DNA from: Gallaecimonas xiamenensis 3-C-1
Lineage (GTDB): Bacteria; Pseudomonadota; Gammaproteobacteria; Enterobacterales; Gallaecimonadaceae
Reading direction: 5' to 3'
Length of the DNA stretch: 64,000 nucleotides
Assembly: GCF_000299915.1 (NCBI RefSeq)
Contig: NZ_AMRI01000008.1
Span: 62,001 to 126,000 of the forward strand
The notes under the pieces are model-generated. The model was not told the DNA's origin and did not search any database. It saw nothing but the letters and a program-made list of their open reading frames with translations. The position numbers and the translations under genes were made by a program. Below are positions 17,638 through 26,425 of the stretch, one piece after another. Numbering within the stretch: the stretch's first letter is position 1; each line of letters opens with the position of its first letter.

Positions 17638-18605
17638 TGGAAAGGATTGCCGTTATTGGCCTTGGCAATATCAGTGCCCGCCACCGCCGCAACCTAAGGC
17701 AGCTGCACCCCAAGGCCGACATTCTGGCCATGGCGGCCAGCGGCCGCCCCGTCACCGAGCCCGTGGCCGACGCCAGCCTGGTATTGCCAAGCCTTGAGGC
17801 GGTAATGGCAGCGGCCCCCGATTACGCCGTCATCGCCTCCCCTGCCCCTTTTCACGCCCAGCAGGCTGAACCATTGCTGGGGGCCGGCATTCCCTGCCTT
17901 ATCGAAAAACCCCTGGTGGCCGAGGCGGCGCAGCTGGCCCTGCTACCCCAGGCAAGCAAGGCCGTTGCCGCCGTCGGCTATTGCCTGCGTTTTTTACCGG
18001 CCGCCGGGCAGCTTAAAGCCCTGCTGCAGGCCAATGCCCTGGGGCAACTGCTCCATGTCAGCGTCAATGTCGGCCAGCACCTGGCCCAGTGGCGCCCCCA
18101 TATCGATTATCGCCAATCGGTGTCGGCCAACCGGCACCTGGGGGGCGGGGTGCTGCTGGAGCTGAGCCATGAGCTGGATTACCTGCAGTGGTTGCTGGGG
18201 CCCCTTGCGCTGCGCCACGCCCTGCTGCGAGGCGGCAACCTGCTGGGGGTTGAAGTCGAATGCGGCGCCGACCTTTGCCTGACCACCCAGGGCGGCGCCG
18301 TCTGCCAGGTACATATGGATCTCCTGCAAAGCCAACCCCAGCGCCACTGCCAGATCGTTGGCGAACTGGGCCGCCTGGACTGGGACCTGCTGGCCAACCG
18401 CCTGACCCTGACCACAGCACAAGGCCAGGAAACCCTGTATAGCGCCCCGGAATGGGACAAAAACGGCATGTACCTGGCCATGCTGCAAAGTTTTGAAGCG
18501 CAGCTCAACCGGCCAGGCCCCTCTTCCCTTTGCACCCTGGCCGAAGCGGCCCAGACGGTGCACCTTATCGACCTCATCAAGACCGAGGCGGATTGGATCC
18601 CATGA
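17637..18605 (+). CDS. Gfo/Idh/MocA family oxidoreductase
   Basis: 322 residues with an N-terminal NAD(P) fold (VIGLGNISARHRRNL), the family EKP motif (LIEKPLVAEA, about residues 84-93), and a C-terminal substrate domain with GGGVLLELSHELDYLQWLLG. Such enzymes oxidise or reduce sugar hydroxyls. Its place between ptmE and legF points to the nucleotide-sugar supply branch, perhaps in the role of a Ptm oxidoreductase, but the step is not known. ATG 17637 shares one base with the ptmE stop. Confidence 0.8.
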   Translation: MERIAVIGLGNISARHRRNLRQLHPKADILAMAASGRPVTEPVADASLVLPSLEAVMAAAPDYAVIASPAPFHAQQAEPLLGAGIPCLIEKPLVAEAAQLALLPQASKAVAAVGYCLRFLPAAGQLKALLQANALGQLLHVSVNVGQHLAQWRPHIDYRQSVSANRHLGGGVLLELSHELDYLQWLLGPLALRHALLRGGNLLGVEVECGADLCLTTQGGAVCQVHMDLLQSQPQRHCQIVGELGRLDWDLLANRLTLTTAQGQETLYSAPEWDKNGMYLAMLQSFEAQLNRPGPSSLCTLAEAAQTVHLIDLIKTEADWIP

Positions 18606-19303
18606 GTGCATACGCGTTTATCTTTGCCAGGGGCGGCTCAAAGGGCCTGCCGGGCAAGAACATCAAGCCCCTGGCCGGCAAACCCCTGCTTCAGTACGCC
18701 ATCGACACCGCCCTGGCGGTGCCGGCGCTGAGTAAGGTTTTTGTGTCCACCGACGACCCCGATATCGCCCGGGTGGCCCGCCAGGGCGGCGCCGAGGTGA
18801 TAGAGCGCCCGCCGCAGCTGGCCTCGGACAGGGCCCCGGAATGGCTGGCCTGGCGCCATGCGGTGGACTGGGTCACCGAGCGCTACGGCCCCTTTGACAC
18901 TTTCGTCAGCCTGCCTGCCACCAGCCCCCTCAAAGCCCCCGAAGACGTGGAAGCGGCTATGGCCCGCCTGGAGGCCGACCAGGCCGACATCTGCATTTCC
19001 ATGACGCCGGCGGATAACAGCCCCTATTTCAACATGGTCAAGCGGGGCCAAGATGGCCTGGTAACCCTGGTCAACCCACCGGCCCAAGGCATCAGCCGGC
19101 GCCAGGACGCCCCTGTGGTGTTTGACATCACCACTGTGGTTTATGTGACCCGCCCTGATTTTATCCGGGGCCATGACGGGCTCTTTGCCGGCAAGGTGAC
19201 GGCGGTGGAAGTGCCCAAAGACAGGGCTGTGGACATCGACGATATCTACGATTTCATGCTGGCCGAAGCCATTTTGAGGAGTAAGAATGCAACTGGCGAA
19301 TAA
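18602..19303 (+). CDS. legF: LegF/PtmB-type CMP-nonulosonic acid synthetase
   Basis: 233 residues, CMP-sialate synthetase family (IFARGGSKGLPGKNIKPLAGKPLL, LPATSPLK, DIDDIYDFMLAE). It activates the free nonulosonic acid with CTP to the CMP-sugar that the Maf transferases would use. ATG 18602 overlaps the previous stop by 4 bases and the 3' end overlaps the next gene by 17 bases. Confidence 0.9.
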   Translation: MSAYAFIFARGGSKGLPGKNIKPLAGKPLLQYAIDTALAVPALSKVFVSTDDPDIARVARQGGAEVIERPPQLASDRAPEWLAWRHAVDWVTERYGPFDTFVSLPATSPLKAPEDVEAAMARLEADQADICISMTPADNSPYFNMVKRGQDGLVTLVNPPAQGISRRQDAPVVFDITTVVYVTRPDFIRGHDGLFAGKVTAVEVPKDRAVDIDDIYDFMLAEAILRSKNATGE

Positions 19304-20048
19304 GACAGTACTGGTGGCCGGGGCCGGTGGCCTGCTGGGCAGCCACCTGGTCAAGGCGCTGCTGGATGCCGGTGCCAAGGTCCTGGCGGCAGACTTGGAT
19401 GTGACCCTGCTGGCCTCCAAACTTGGCAGGCTGGGGGTGGATAACGCGTCAGCGATGCTGGAACTAAGGGCCCTGGACATCACCCAGGAAGGGGACGTCA
19501 AAGCCCTTTTCGCCAGTGCCGACCTCGACGGCGCCGTTAACACCACCTATCCCAGGAACAGCCGCTACGGTGCCCACTTTTTCGATGTCAGCCTCGACTC
19601 GTTCAACGAGAACCTGTCGCTGCACCTGGGCAGTGCCTTTTTGTTCACCCAGCAGTGCGCCGCCTACTTTCAGGCGCGCCAACGGCCCTTCTCCCTGGTG
19701 AACCTCTCGTCCATCTATGGGGTTATCGCTCCGCGCTTTTCGGTGTACGAAGACACCCCCATGACCATGCCGGTGGAATACGCCGCCATCAAGTCGGCCA
19801 TAGTGCACCTGACCAAGTACGTGGTGGCCTATGTCAAAGACAGCCGCTTTCGCGCCAATAGCGTCAGCCCCGGCGGCCTCAGGGACGGCCAGCCCCCGGC
19901 CTTCTTGGCGGCCTACCAGGGGCAGAGCCACGGTAAAGGCATGCTCGATGTGGATGACATACTCGGCAGCATCCTCTTTTTGCTGTCCGACGCCTCGGCC
20001 TATGTCACCGGCCAGAACCTCACCATCGATGACGGCTTTAGCCTCTAA
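19287..20048 (+). CDS. ptmA: PtmA-like short-chain dehydrogenase
   Basis: 253 residues, classical SDR. Cofactor motif GAGGLLGSH near residues 11-19, catalytic Ser in LVNLSSIYG and Tyr-x-x-x-Lys in EYAAIKSA, C-terminal GQNLTIDDGFSL. PtmA is the SDR of the Campylobacter legionaminic gene set, and this is the last gene of the operon, five bases before a strong terminator. Confidence 0.82.
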   Translation: MQLANKTVLVAGAGGLLGSHLVKALLDAGAKVLAADLDVTLLASKLGRLGVDNASAMLELRALDITQEGDVKALFASADLDGAVNTTYPRNSRYGAHFFDVSLDSFNENLSLHLGSAFLFTQQCAAYFQARQRPFSLVNLSSIYGVIAPRFSVYEDTPMTMPVEYAAIKSAIVHLTKYVVAYVKDSRFRANSVSPGGLRDGQPPAFLAAYQGQSHGKGMLDVDDILGSILFLLSDASAYVTGQNLTIDDGFSL

Positions 20049-20052
20049 GCCA

Positions 20053-20083
20053 TAAAAAAAGCCGCCCTAGGGCGGCTTTTTTA
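20053..20083. terminator. Bidirectional intrinsic terminator
   Basis: A 9-10 bp stem (AAAGCCGCCC / GGGCGGCTTT) with an A-run before and a T-run after lies between the convergent nonulosonate operon and flagellin/maf operon and can stop transcription both ways. Confidence 0.9.
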
Positions 20084-20344
20084 GGCTTTGGCAGCAAGGA
20101 GCTGCACCAACTCGTATTCCAGGTAGTCTGCCAAGCCCAGCCAGTCCTGGCGTTCTTGGCATTGCAGGATGAGGGTCATGATGGCATTGAGGGTTTGTTG
20201 CTGCTGCGGCTCAGCAGGCGCAAAGTCCCCTGCCAGGGCGCCAAGGAGCTCCACCATGTCCAGGGCCGCCTCGGTATTGAGCCCGAGGCGAAAGCGGTGT
20301 GCCAGGGCAATGGCCTGCTGGCGATAAGTGTCCATGGTCGCCAT
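20081..20344 (-). CDS. Small conserved-looking protein of the flagellin/maf operon
   Basis: 87 residues, mostly helical, acidic, no signal peptide or membrane segment; the C-terminal part contains DWLGLADYLEYELVQLL. The ATG at 20344 shares one base with the stop of the upstream maf gene, so it is translationally coupled to it. I do not recognise a family. Position as last gene of an operon of flagellin, cap, chaperones and glycosyltransferases suggests a role in flagellin modification or export, for example as a Maf partner; this is inference. Confidence 0.7.
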   Translation of the reverse strand: MATMDTYRQQAIALAHRFRLGLNTEAALDMVELLGALAGDFAPAEPQQQQTLNAIMTLILQCQERQDWLGLADYLEYELVQLLAAKA

Positions 20345-21651
20345 CAGTCCAGCCACTCCGGCGCATAGCTGGTGCCGGCAATGGGCGAGCCTTCCCTACT
20401 GGTATTGAAAAACTGCACCTGGGGATGCTTGGCAATATAGCGCTCCAGCTCCACCAGGTAGCTTTTGAAGTTACGCAGGGTCGCCACCTTTTCCCCATGG
20501 CCGTTGAGGGTCCACTCCTGGGTCTGGGTGTGGTCGGGGCCTATCTCCCCATCCGCCCAGCCGCTGTGGGTCCGGTTTTTGATGTAGGCAAAGTCGGCGC
20601 CAAAGAGCACCACCTTGCCGGCGCCCATCTTTACCGCCAGATCCACCGCCGGGTGAATGACACTGCCGGCAGTATGCAAGGCACCCTCATCACGGCCCAG
20701 GTGTTCCCGGACTTTCAGCTGCATGGGGCTGGTGCCCACAGCGCTATACCTTGGCCCTTGCCAGGCGTCCAACAGGGTGGGGTTTGACAGCGGAAAGTAG
20801 ACCAGCTTTAACGAAGCGGGCCTGTCCTTGGGAAAGTAGTCGCCGCTGATGCGATGGTCCTGGGTCACCACCAAGTCGGGGACTATACCCGCAGCCAAAA
20901 GGGCTTTTAGGGCCGTATCGACAGCGATCAACAACGGCGCCTGGGGTTTGGCCTTGGCCGCCTTGATGCGGGGCAGCTGAAAACTCAAGGAAGGGCCCGT
21001 TGCCGCCACCCAGATCTCCCGCCCGGCACTCAAGGGGGCAAAGAGCGATGCAACATTGGCATCGTCAGCCAGCCTGGTGCCATTACTGTCGGCCACCGCC
21101 AACATGGCGGGCAGTTCGTCGATAAACTTCTGGTTTACAAAGGTGCTGTCCAGCTCACTGACCAGCCGTTCGCGGATCTTGACGTTATTGGGACTGGCTA
21201 ACACCAACTCTGACGGATAACAGGCAAAGCCGCCATGGATATCCCCTTCATTGGCGGCAATATCCAGTTGCACCCGACTGTCTCTAAGCCAAGGGGTCTG
21301 GTCGGAGACCTGCAATACCAATAAGAACAGGGCCTCGTTAAGAATATGCACCTTCAGGGACTGGGTCTGGCTTCTTGCCAGCAAATGCAGCTGCACATCA
21401 CCAAGGCCGCAGCCGTATAGGTGCAAAGCCGATTGCGCCGGTTTGATTTGGCCGGCAATCACCTGGGCCTCGGCCTGGCGGCCATGACGGCTGGTGAGCT
21501 GCACCCCGTCAATCTTTAGGGTACCTTCCAAGCCTTCGGCGATGTCCACCGCCCCCAGGGGATATTGGCAGGCCACCTCGGTCAGGCGCTGGAGCAATTG
21601 CGGCCAACGCTTTTCTAAGGCCGCCACATTGGCGGCGTAAAACTCACTCAT
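20344..21651 (-). CDS. Maf-type motility-associated glycosyltransferase (DUF115), shorter paralogue
   Basis: 435 residues. The middle third carries the DUF115/MptE-like core (VAATGPSLSFQLPRIKAAK, LLIAVDTALKALLAAGIVPDLVVTQDH, VVLFGADFAYIKNRTHSGW). Maf proteins transfer nonulosonic acids from CMP-sugars to Ser/Thr of flagellin in the cytoplasm. The start at 21651 was chosen because the family-like sequence begins there and AGGTCAGTG precedes it. It lies 10 bases after the larger maf gene. Confidence 0.88.
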   Translation of the reverse strand: MSEFYAANVAALEKRWPQLLQRLTEVACQYPLGAVDIAEGLEGTLKIDGVQLTSRHGRQAEAQVIAGQIKPAQSALHLYGCGLGDVQLHLLARSQTQSLKVHILNEALFLLVLQVSDQTPWLRDSRVQLDIAANEGDIHGGFACYPSELVLASPNNVKIRERLVSELDSTFVNQKFIDELPAMLAVADSNGTRLADDANVASLFAPLSAGREIWVAATGPSLSFQLPRIKAAKAKPQAPLLIAVDTALKALLAAGIVPDLVVTQDHRISGDYFPKDRPASLKLVYFPLSNPTLLDAWQGPRYSAVGTSPMQLKVREHLGRDEGALHTAGSVIHPAVDLAVKMGAGKVVLFGADFAYIKNRTHSGWADGEIGPDHTQTQEWTLNGHGEKVATLRNFKSYLVELERYIAKHPQVQFFNTSREGSPIAGTSYAPEWLD

Positions 21652-21661
21652 CACTGACCTG

Positions 21662-23758
21662 CTAGCTGTTCCAGTTGTCGCCGAAGGACGCCAAGGCAAT
21701 GGGGTCGACGATGCGATAATGGCGGCGATAATGGGCCGGTATCGCCTTGAACAGCGCCATGTAGTGACCTTTAGCCTTGTTGAAGTCGGTCAGCGCCCTG
21801 TCGGTGTCGACCGGGGCATAGGCGATACGGCACAGCACCGACTGGTAATAGTTCATGCTGCCTTCGAAAATTTCGGCCAGATGGAATCGACCTTGGTTGC
21901 TCCAGGCAATCAGCTGGGCAAATACGGCGTCCATCATGTTTCCGGCCTGTTCGCGGCTGGTGACATCGTGGTCAAGGATGGCCAACAAGGTATCGATGGC
22001 TTCATCGATAACCTCTGGGGCAAAGAGCTGCCAATAGGGCGCGGCAAAACGCTGGCTCTGGTTATCCTCGGCCGCAGCCTGGTAAAGACCGTCAACCAAG
22101 CTTGCCTTGTCCAGCACCACAGTCGGAACCTTGTCACCTAATTGGCAACTCTCGGCACCTTCAATCAGGGCGCCCTCACCGAAGTTGTAACAGTTAAGCT
22201 CCGGCATCACCTTGAGCAGGCCTTCGATGCGGCGGCGAGACAGGTTGAATATGGGGTTGGTGGCCACTTGGCCGCCTCTATTACCGGCAACAAGCATTTC
22301 GTCATTGGTGGTGAAAATGCCCTTATCCTGCCCTTTTTCATTAAAATAGAAGCTGTTCTTGGAGTGGTGCTCGCCACTGGGATAGCCCAGGTCGACCCCA
22401 AAAAGGTAGAAATTCCTAAAGCCCATGGCCGACAACATCCTAAGGCCGGTGTTGGTGACCGTCGGGTTCAGGAAGTTGGCCACTTCGAAGTGCACTTTAA
22501 AGCCCTCCAGCTCCATCAATGCAGCAGAACTTGCCTCGCGGGACTTGGGCACCATCAGGCCGCGGCCAAATCGCTTAAACACCTCTGGCGTAACAGACCC
22601 GGGAGCCATAACATTCAGTTTGGCAAGGAGTTCCGGCTGACCGATATTGTCGAGCAGATCGGCAACGATATTGAGCCGCTCCTGCTCACAATGGATGTCC
22701 GGGGTGATGCCGTACTTCACCAGGGAGCGCAGGGAGGAGCCGCCGGAGACAATAAGGGCCTTGTCCTGGTGCTGGCGGATGAAGTCGATGGCTTTATCTA
22801 GAGACGGGCCGTTGGCACAAACAAAGACCGGTACCTCGGCAAGCGCTTGCGGGGCTTGGGTACGCAGCAGGGGAACATTGTTATCCAGATTCAAGCCCTG
22901 GTGAGCTATGGCAATAACAGCGTCATCATAAAAACCCCAGCCACTGACCAGTTCGAAATAGCGTTCCTTGTACTTACTGATAAGGGATTCCAGCTCGGGG
23001 GTCAGGTAATGCACATAGGTGTAGGCTAAAGCGGCCTTATAGTAGCCACGCTTTTCACCAAGCTTGAGTATCTCGTCAAAGGCTTCGGAGGCCCCATCAC
23101 CCAGGTTAAAATGCAGGCTGCCACCCCGGGCATCGATAAGGGGCAGCAGGTGGAACCAGGCGGTGACAAAGAGGCTGGCGTAAAACAGATCAAGGTCCGG
23201 TTCGATAACGTGCAGTTCACGGATCTGGTGGTTATTGACCAGCAGCTCGGTATGAAAACCCAGGCCAGCACCGAACAATAGCACCTGTCCCAACTGCGCC
23301 GGCAGCTCTCCACTGGCATCGCCGCTCAGCGACCTTTCAATTTTTACCAGTTCATTGAGGTGCTCAACGTGGATGAAGGACATCCGGTTGACTTCATCTA
23401 TCTCCAGCCGGCCATGGGTGGAGTGAGGGTTTTCTAGAAATTCGTTGTACTGGGAGAGAGCGTAGAGGAAGCTGTCATCCGCGTAGATATGGCGGCGCTG
23501 CTGGGCATCGAAAATATTGGGGCGGCCGTTGACCACATCAATAAAATAGCGCTTGGGTTTGTAGCTTTGAAAAAAGCGGGCCAGGTCGGGGAAGTAGTGC
23601 TCGAGGCATTGCAGGTTGGCCCGGAAATGAGCCACCAGGTAATCATCATCAAAGCCAATCAGAGATAGGCTGTTGGCCAATTGCTGACGCGCTTGCTCCT
23701 GGCGCGCCAAAGCCGCCAGGGCGTCTTCGGCCTGGCTTATTCCGGCTTGGTTGTTCAT
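21662..23758 (-). CDS. Maf-1-type motility-associated glycosyltransferase (DUF115)
   Basis: 698 residues, the usual length for Maf-1. An N-terminal domain is followed by the DUF115 core (VFVCANGPSLDKAIDFIRQ, IVSGGSSLRSLVKYGITPDIHCEQE, NFYLFGVDLGYPSGEHHSKNS) and a helical C-terminal domain. It is expected to glycosylate flagellin with the nonulosonate made by the neighbouring operon. ATG 23758 is preferred to TTG 23764 because AAAGGG lies 6 bases before it. It begins 2 bases after the FliT-like gene. Confidence 0.9.
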   Translation of the reverse strand: MNNQAGISQAEDALAALARQEQARQQLANSLSLIGFDDDYLVAHFRANLQCLEHYFPDLARFFQSYKPKRYFIDVVNGRPNIFDAQQRRHIYADDSFLYALSQYNEFLENPHSTHGRLEIDEVNRMSFIHVEHLNELVKIERSLSGDASGELPAQLGQVLLFGAGLGFHTELLVNNHQIRELHVIEPDLDLFYASLFVTAWFHLLPLIDARGGSLHFNLGDGASEAFDEILKLGEKRGYYKAALAYTYVHYLTPELESLISKYKERYFELVSGWGFYDDAVIAIAHQGLNLDNNVPLLRTQAPQALAEVPVFVCANGPSLDKAIDFIRQHQDKALIVSGGSSLRSLVKYGITPDIHCEQERLNIVADLLDNIGQPELLAKLNVMAPGSVTPEVFKRFGRGLMVPKSREASSAALMELEGFKVHFEVANFLNPTVTNTGLRMLSAMGFRNFYLFGVDLGYPSGEHHSKNSFYFNEKGQDKGIFTTNDEMLVAGNRGGQVATNPIFNLSRRRIEGLLKVMPELNCYNFGEGALIEGAESCQLGDKVPTVVLDKASLVDGLYQAAAEDNQSQRFAAPYWQLFAPEVIDEAIDTLLAILDHDVTSREQAGNMMDAVFAQLIAWSNQGRFHLAEIFEGSMNYYQSVLCRIAYAPVDTDRALTDFNKAKGHYMALFKAIPAHYRRHYRIVDPIALASFGDNWNS

Positions 23759-23760
23759 GT

Positions 23761-24081
23761 TCAACCCTTTTGCTTGGCAATGCTGTGGTAGCTGCTAACG
23801 GCGCTGCTGGCTTTACTTTGATGCAATCTTGCCTTGGCAAGGCGCTCCTTTTCATCCAGCACAGCGACGAGGGAACGGCTGTCATCGGCGAGGATCTGCC
23901 TGGCAAGGGCTTCAAAACGTGCTTCCTCGCCAGCAATGCCACCGGCCAGCAGGGTTTCTAAAGCCTGTTGCCGGGTGGAGAGGGCTGCCACCAGGGCATC
24001 TCCCTCAGCCTCCGACTGGCTTGCCAGCACCTCTTGGTGTGCCGCCAATACCGCCTGATAGCGGGCCTCAAAACCGCTCAT
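23761..24081 (-). CDS. FliT-like flagellar export chaperone
   Basis: 106 residues, predicted to be nearly all helix with heptad-like Leu/Ala spacing. It follows fliS with a 4-base overlap, the place where FliT (chaperone of the FliD cap) is found in many polar flagellar clusters. Sequence similarity to FliT is weak by eye, so the name rests on size, helix content and position. Confidence 0.6.
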   Translation of the reverse strand: MSGFEARYQAVLAAHQEVLASQSEAEGDALVAALSTRQQALETLLAGGIAGEEARFEALARQILADDSRSLVAVLDEKERLAKARLHQSKASSAVSSYHSIAKQKG

Positions 24082-24509
24082 GGGGATTTGGAGGCCGCTT
24101 TTTGCTGAATGAGATTAAGGCCTTCCTGCTTTTGCGCCTCCGGCATGTCTCGCCAGGCGTCACGCAACGGTAGGAAGAGTTTGATGAGGTGGTCTAACTG
24201 TTCGACATCCCGCCCCGCACTGGCTTCGATAAGCCCCTGGGTCATGACATCGTAAAACGCAGAAAAGTTCTTTGATGCCTCGGGGGCGGACTCGGTGTCT
24301 AGAACCCCCTGCAGGCCGCTGATAAGCCCTATGGCTTTATCGATGGCTTGGCTCTTACCCGGGATGTCATTGCGCTCTAAACAGCCTTTGGCAACGGCTA
24401 TCTTTTCCAGCACACCGTCCATCAGCATCAAGATCACTTGGTGTGGGTTGGCGTTTAAAAGGCGCGCATTGCGGTCCGCGCCTTGATACTGCTTCATGTT
24501 CATCCGCAT
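24078..24509 (-). CDS. fliS: FliS, flagellin export chaperone
   Basis: 143 residues, four-helix FliS fold. Family hallmarks are the early Tyr (KQYQGAD) and PHQVILMLMDGVLEKIAVAKG. FliS binds the C-terminus of flagellin and blocks early polymerisation; GGGG precedes the ATG at 24509. Confidence 0.93.
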   Translation of the reverse strand: MRMNMKQYQGADRNARLLNANPHQVILMLMDGVLEKIAVAKGCLERNDIPGKSQAIDKAIGLISGLQGVLDTESAPEASKNFSAFYDVMTQGLIEASAGRDVEQLDHLIKLFLPLRDAWRDMPEAQKQEGLNLIQQKAASKSP

Positions 24510-24537
24510 GATGAACCCCCTTCATCGGTTAAGCTCG

Positions 24538-25947
24538 TTACGACTTATTGCTTGACACCGAAGGTAAGGATTTGAGCGCATTGGTCAGGTAGTCACCGGT
24601 AGATTGATACTGGGCCACTATCTGGTCAAGGGCGTTGAAACGGGCACGCATGGTGGCTTCGTAGTTACTCAGCCGCGTTTCCAGATCCTCACGCTGCTTG
24701 GTGATGTCCTTGAGTGTATCGTTCAGTGAGGTTTGCCGTTGGGCAATGGCACCGTCGGACTCAAGGTAAGTGTCAAGGACACCGTCCAGCTTCGTTGCAA
24801 GCCCATCACTCCCTGCAAAAAGCTGGCCAAGCTGAGTAAAGTTATTATTGATGGCGTCGGTCAAACGCTCTTCACCGCTAGGGCCAGAACCGATGCCGTA
24901 GGAGAGGATCTCCATCTTCCCTGAATTATCAAAGGTGATACCAGCTTGATAAAGAGAATCCATGCCGCCGGAGAGGGAAGCCACTGAGCCACTCAACATG
25001 CCTTGTGCCTGTTGCTTAAGGTTGCGCACCAGGGGGTCGAAGGCCAGGGAACCACCGGCCACTGAATCGTCGCTGTCGCCGCCACTACCGGGGGCGCTCA
25101 GGGCATCGAGAGAACTGCGAAGGGCGTTGTAGCCATCTACGAACTCTTTAATAAGGTCGGTCAAGCCCTCTACATCACGGCTGACATCCAGGGTATTGGG
25201 CCCTGTGGTTTCCTTTTTGGCCGTGATACTGACACCTTCAATAGCATTGCTGAAGGTGTTGGTATCGCTGCTGATGGTCGCGCCATCAACAGTGATAATG
25301 GCGTCCTGGGCGCTTTGCTGGACATTCAGCCCGGTGGACAGGTCCGCCAGGGAAGCGTCACCACTGTAGGACACCGTCATATTATTGGCGGCGCCAGTTT
25401 TGCTGGACGTCAGGGTCAGCTGCGCACCGCTGTCGCTGTTGATAATGTTGGCACTGACCCCTAAGGCGCCACCGGCATCATTGATCTTTTGGCGAATGGT
25501 AGAGAGGGTGTCACCAGCATCGACGGTGATATCCAGGGTGTCACCACCCACGTCAAAGCTCAGGGTACCTGCACCGAAAGTGGTGCTGGCGCCGCCAGCC
25601 AAGGTATTGGAAGACAGGCGGGTGCCTTTGGCCAGTTGCTGCACTTCCACCTGGAAGTTACCGGCACTGGCATTCTGGGTATCGACACTGAACGCATCGC
25701 TATCAGGACCCGAGATATTGATGCTGGTTTTGTCAAAAGAGGCAGGGTCAGCCAGCTTTTTAAGGATGGTTTGGAAGGAGGACAGGGCCGACTTCAACTG
25801 GCCGACACCAGAAAGCTGGGCTTTGGTTAAATCTTCCTTGCTGTTGAGCAGAGCCTCTTTGGGCGCCTTCTCCGCATTGACGTAGACTGCAATCAAGTCT
25901 TCCAGCTGAAGACCGGAACCTATACCGGCATTGGAAATAACAGCCAT
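24538..25947 (-). CDS. fliD: FliD, filament cap (HAP2)
   Basis: 469 residues. The N-terminal domain (GIGSGLQLEDLI..), the variable beta-rich middle and the C-terminal coiled coil (QREDLETRLSNYEATMRARFNALDQIVAQ) fit FliD. It caps the growing filament and folds incoming flagellin. It has a good AAGGAGG site and lies 28 bases after flaG. Confidence 0.95.
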   Translation of the reverse strand: MAVISNAGIGSGLQLEDLIAVYVNAEKAPKEALLNSKEDLTKAQLSGVGQLKSALSSFQTILKKLADPASFDKTSINISGPDSDAFSVDTQNASAGNFQVEVQQLAKGTRLSSNTLAGGASTTFGAGTLSFDVGGDTLDITVDAGDTLSTIRQKINDAGGALGVSANIINSDSGAQLTLTSSKTGAANNMTVSYSGDASLADLSTGLNVQQSAQDAIITVDGATISSDTNTFSNAIEGVSITAKKETTGPNTLDVSRDVEGLTDLIKEFVDGYNALRSSLDALSAPGSGGDSDDSVAGGSLAFDPLVRNLKQQAQGMLSGSVASLSGGMDSLYQAGITFDNSGKMEILSYGIGSGPSGEERLTDAINNNFTQLGQLFAGSDGLATKLDGVLDTYLESDGAIAQRQTSLNDTLKDITKQREDLETRLSNYEATMRARFNALDQIVAQYQSTGDYLTNALKSLPSVSSNKS

Positions 25948-25975
25948 CGCTATGCCTCCTTCACTTAAGGGTTAA

Positions 25976-26353
25976 TCAGACATTCTTATCAAGAAGCATG
26001 CCCATTTGCAGACCCAGCTCGGAACGCAATTCTTTAACGCGTTCAGCTGTTTTCAGTACTTCTTCGGCGGGGATCTGCCTTATCACCTCGTCGGTCTGGG
26101 TATCAACAACCTTGACGACCAAGTGGCCTGACGAATCATCAGTGGAAAAATTCAGGTTATGGCTGCGCAAATTGACGAAATCGGCAAGGGTTTGCACGGC
26201 CTCGGACAGGTTCTGCCCGGTTTTCTCTGTGGCGTTAGGGGCCGGCTCTTCTTTGACTTGAGCCTGCAACTTGGTGTCAGCTGCTACTTTGGCGCTGCTG
26301 ATCCCAAGGTTATCCCCAGAGAGGTTGGAATACAGTGAAGTTACGTCGCTCAT
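25976..26353 (-). CDS. flaG: FlaG, filament-length-related protein
   Basis: 125 residues. The C-terminal half has the FlaG pattern (LNFSTDDSSGHLVVKVVDTQTDEVIRQIPAEEVLK). FlaG influences filament length in polar flagella. It lies between flagellin 1 and fliD. Confidence 0.92.
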   Translation of the reverse strand: MSDVTSLYSNLSGDNLGISSAKVAADTKLQAQVKEEPAPNATEKTGQNLSEAVQTLADFVNLRSHNLNFSTDDSSGHLVVKVVDTQTDEVIRQIPAEEVLKTAERVKELRSELGLQMGMLLDKNV

Positions 26354-26378
26354 GACCAGCTCCTATGGCACCACAGAA

Positions 26379-26402
26379 GGATGGTGCCTGACGGCACCAT
26401 CC
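26379..26402 (-). terminator. Stem-loop between flagellin 1 and flaG
   Basis: A 10-bp stem (GGATGGTGCC / GGCACCATCC) with a 4-base loop lies 24 bases past the flagellin stop. There is no clear T-run, so it may act as a partial terminator or an mRNA 3'-end stabiliser that keeps flagellin expression far above that of the downstream genes. Confidence 0.65.
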
Positions 26403-26425
26403 TGTCACTTATCACCCTAAGGCAA

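Noticed and set aside
9793-20048. Pseudaminic acid pathway
   Set aside because: The dehydratase has Met at the position of the PseB Tyr, the epimerase is NeuC/LegG type, and a PtmE-type nucleotidyltransferase is present; no PseG-like hydrolase was seen.
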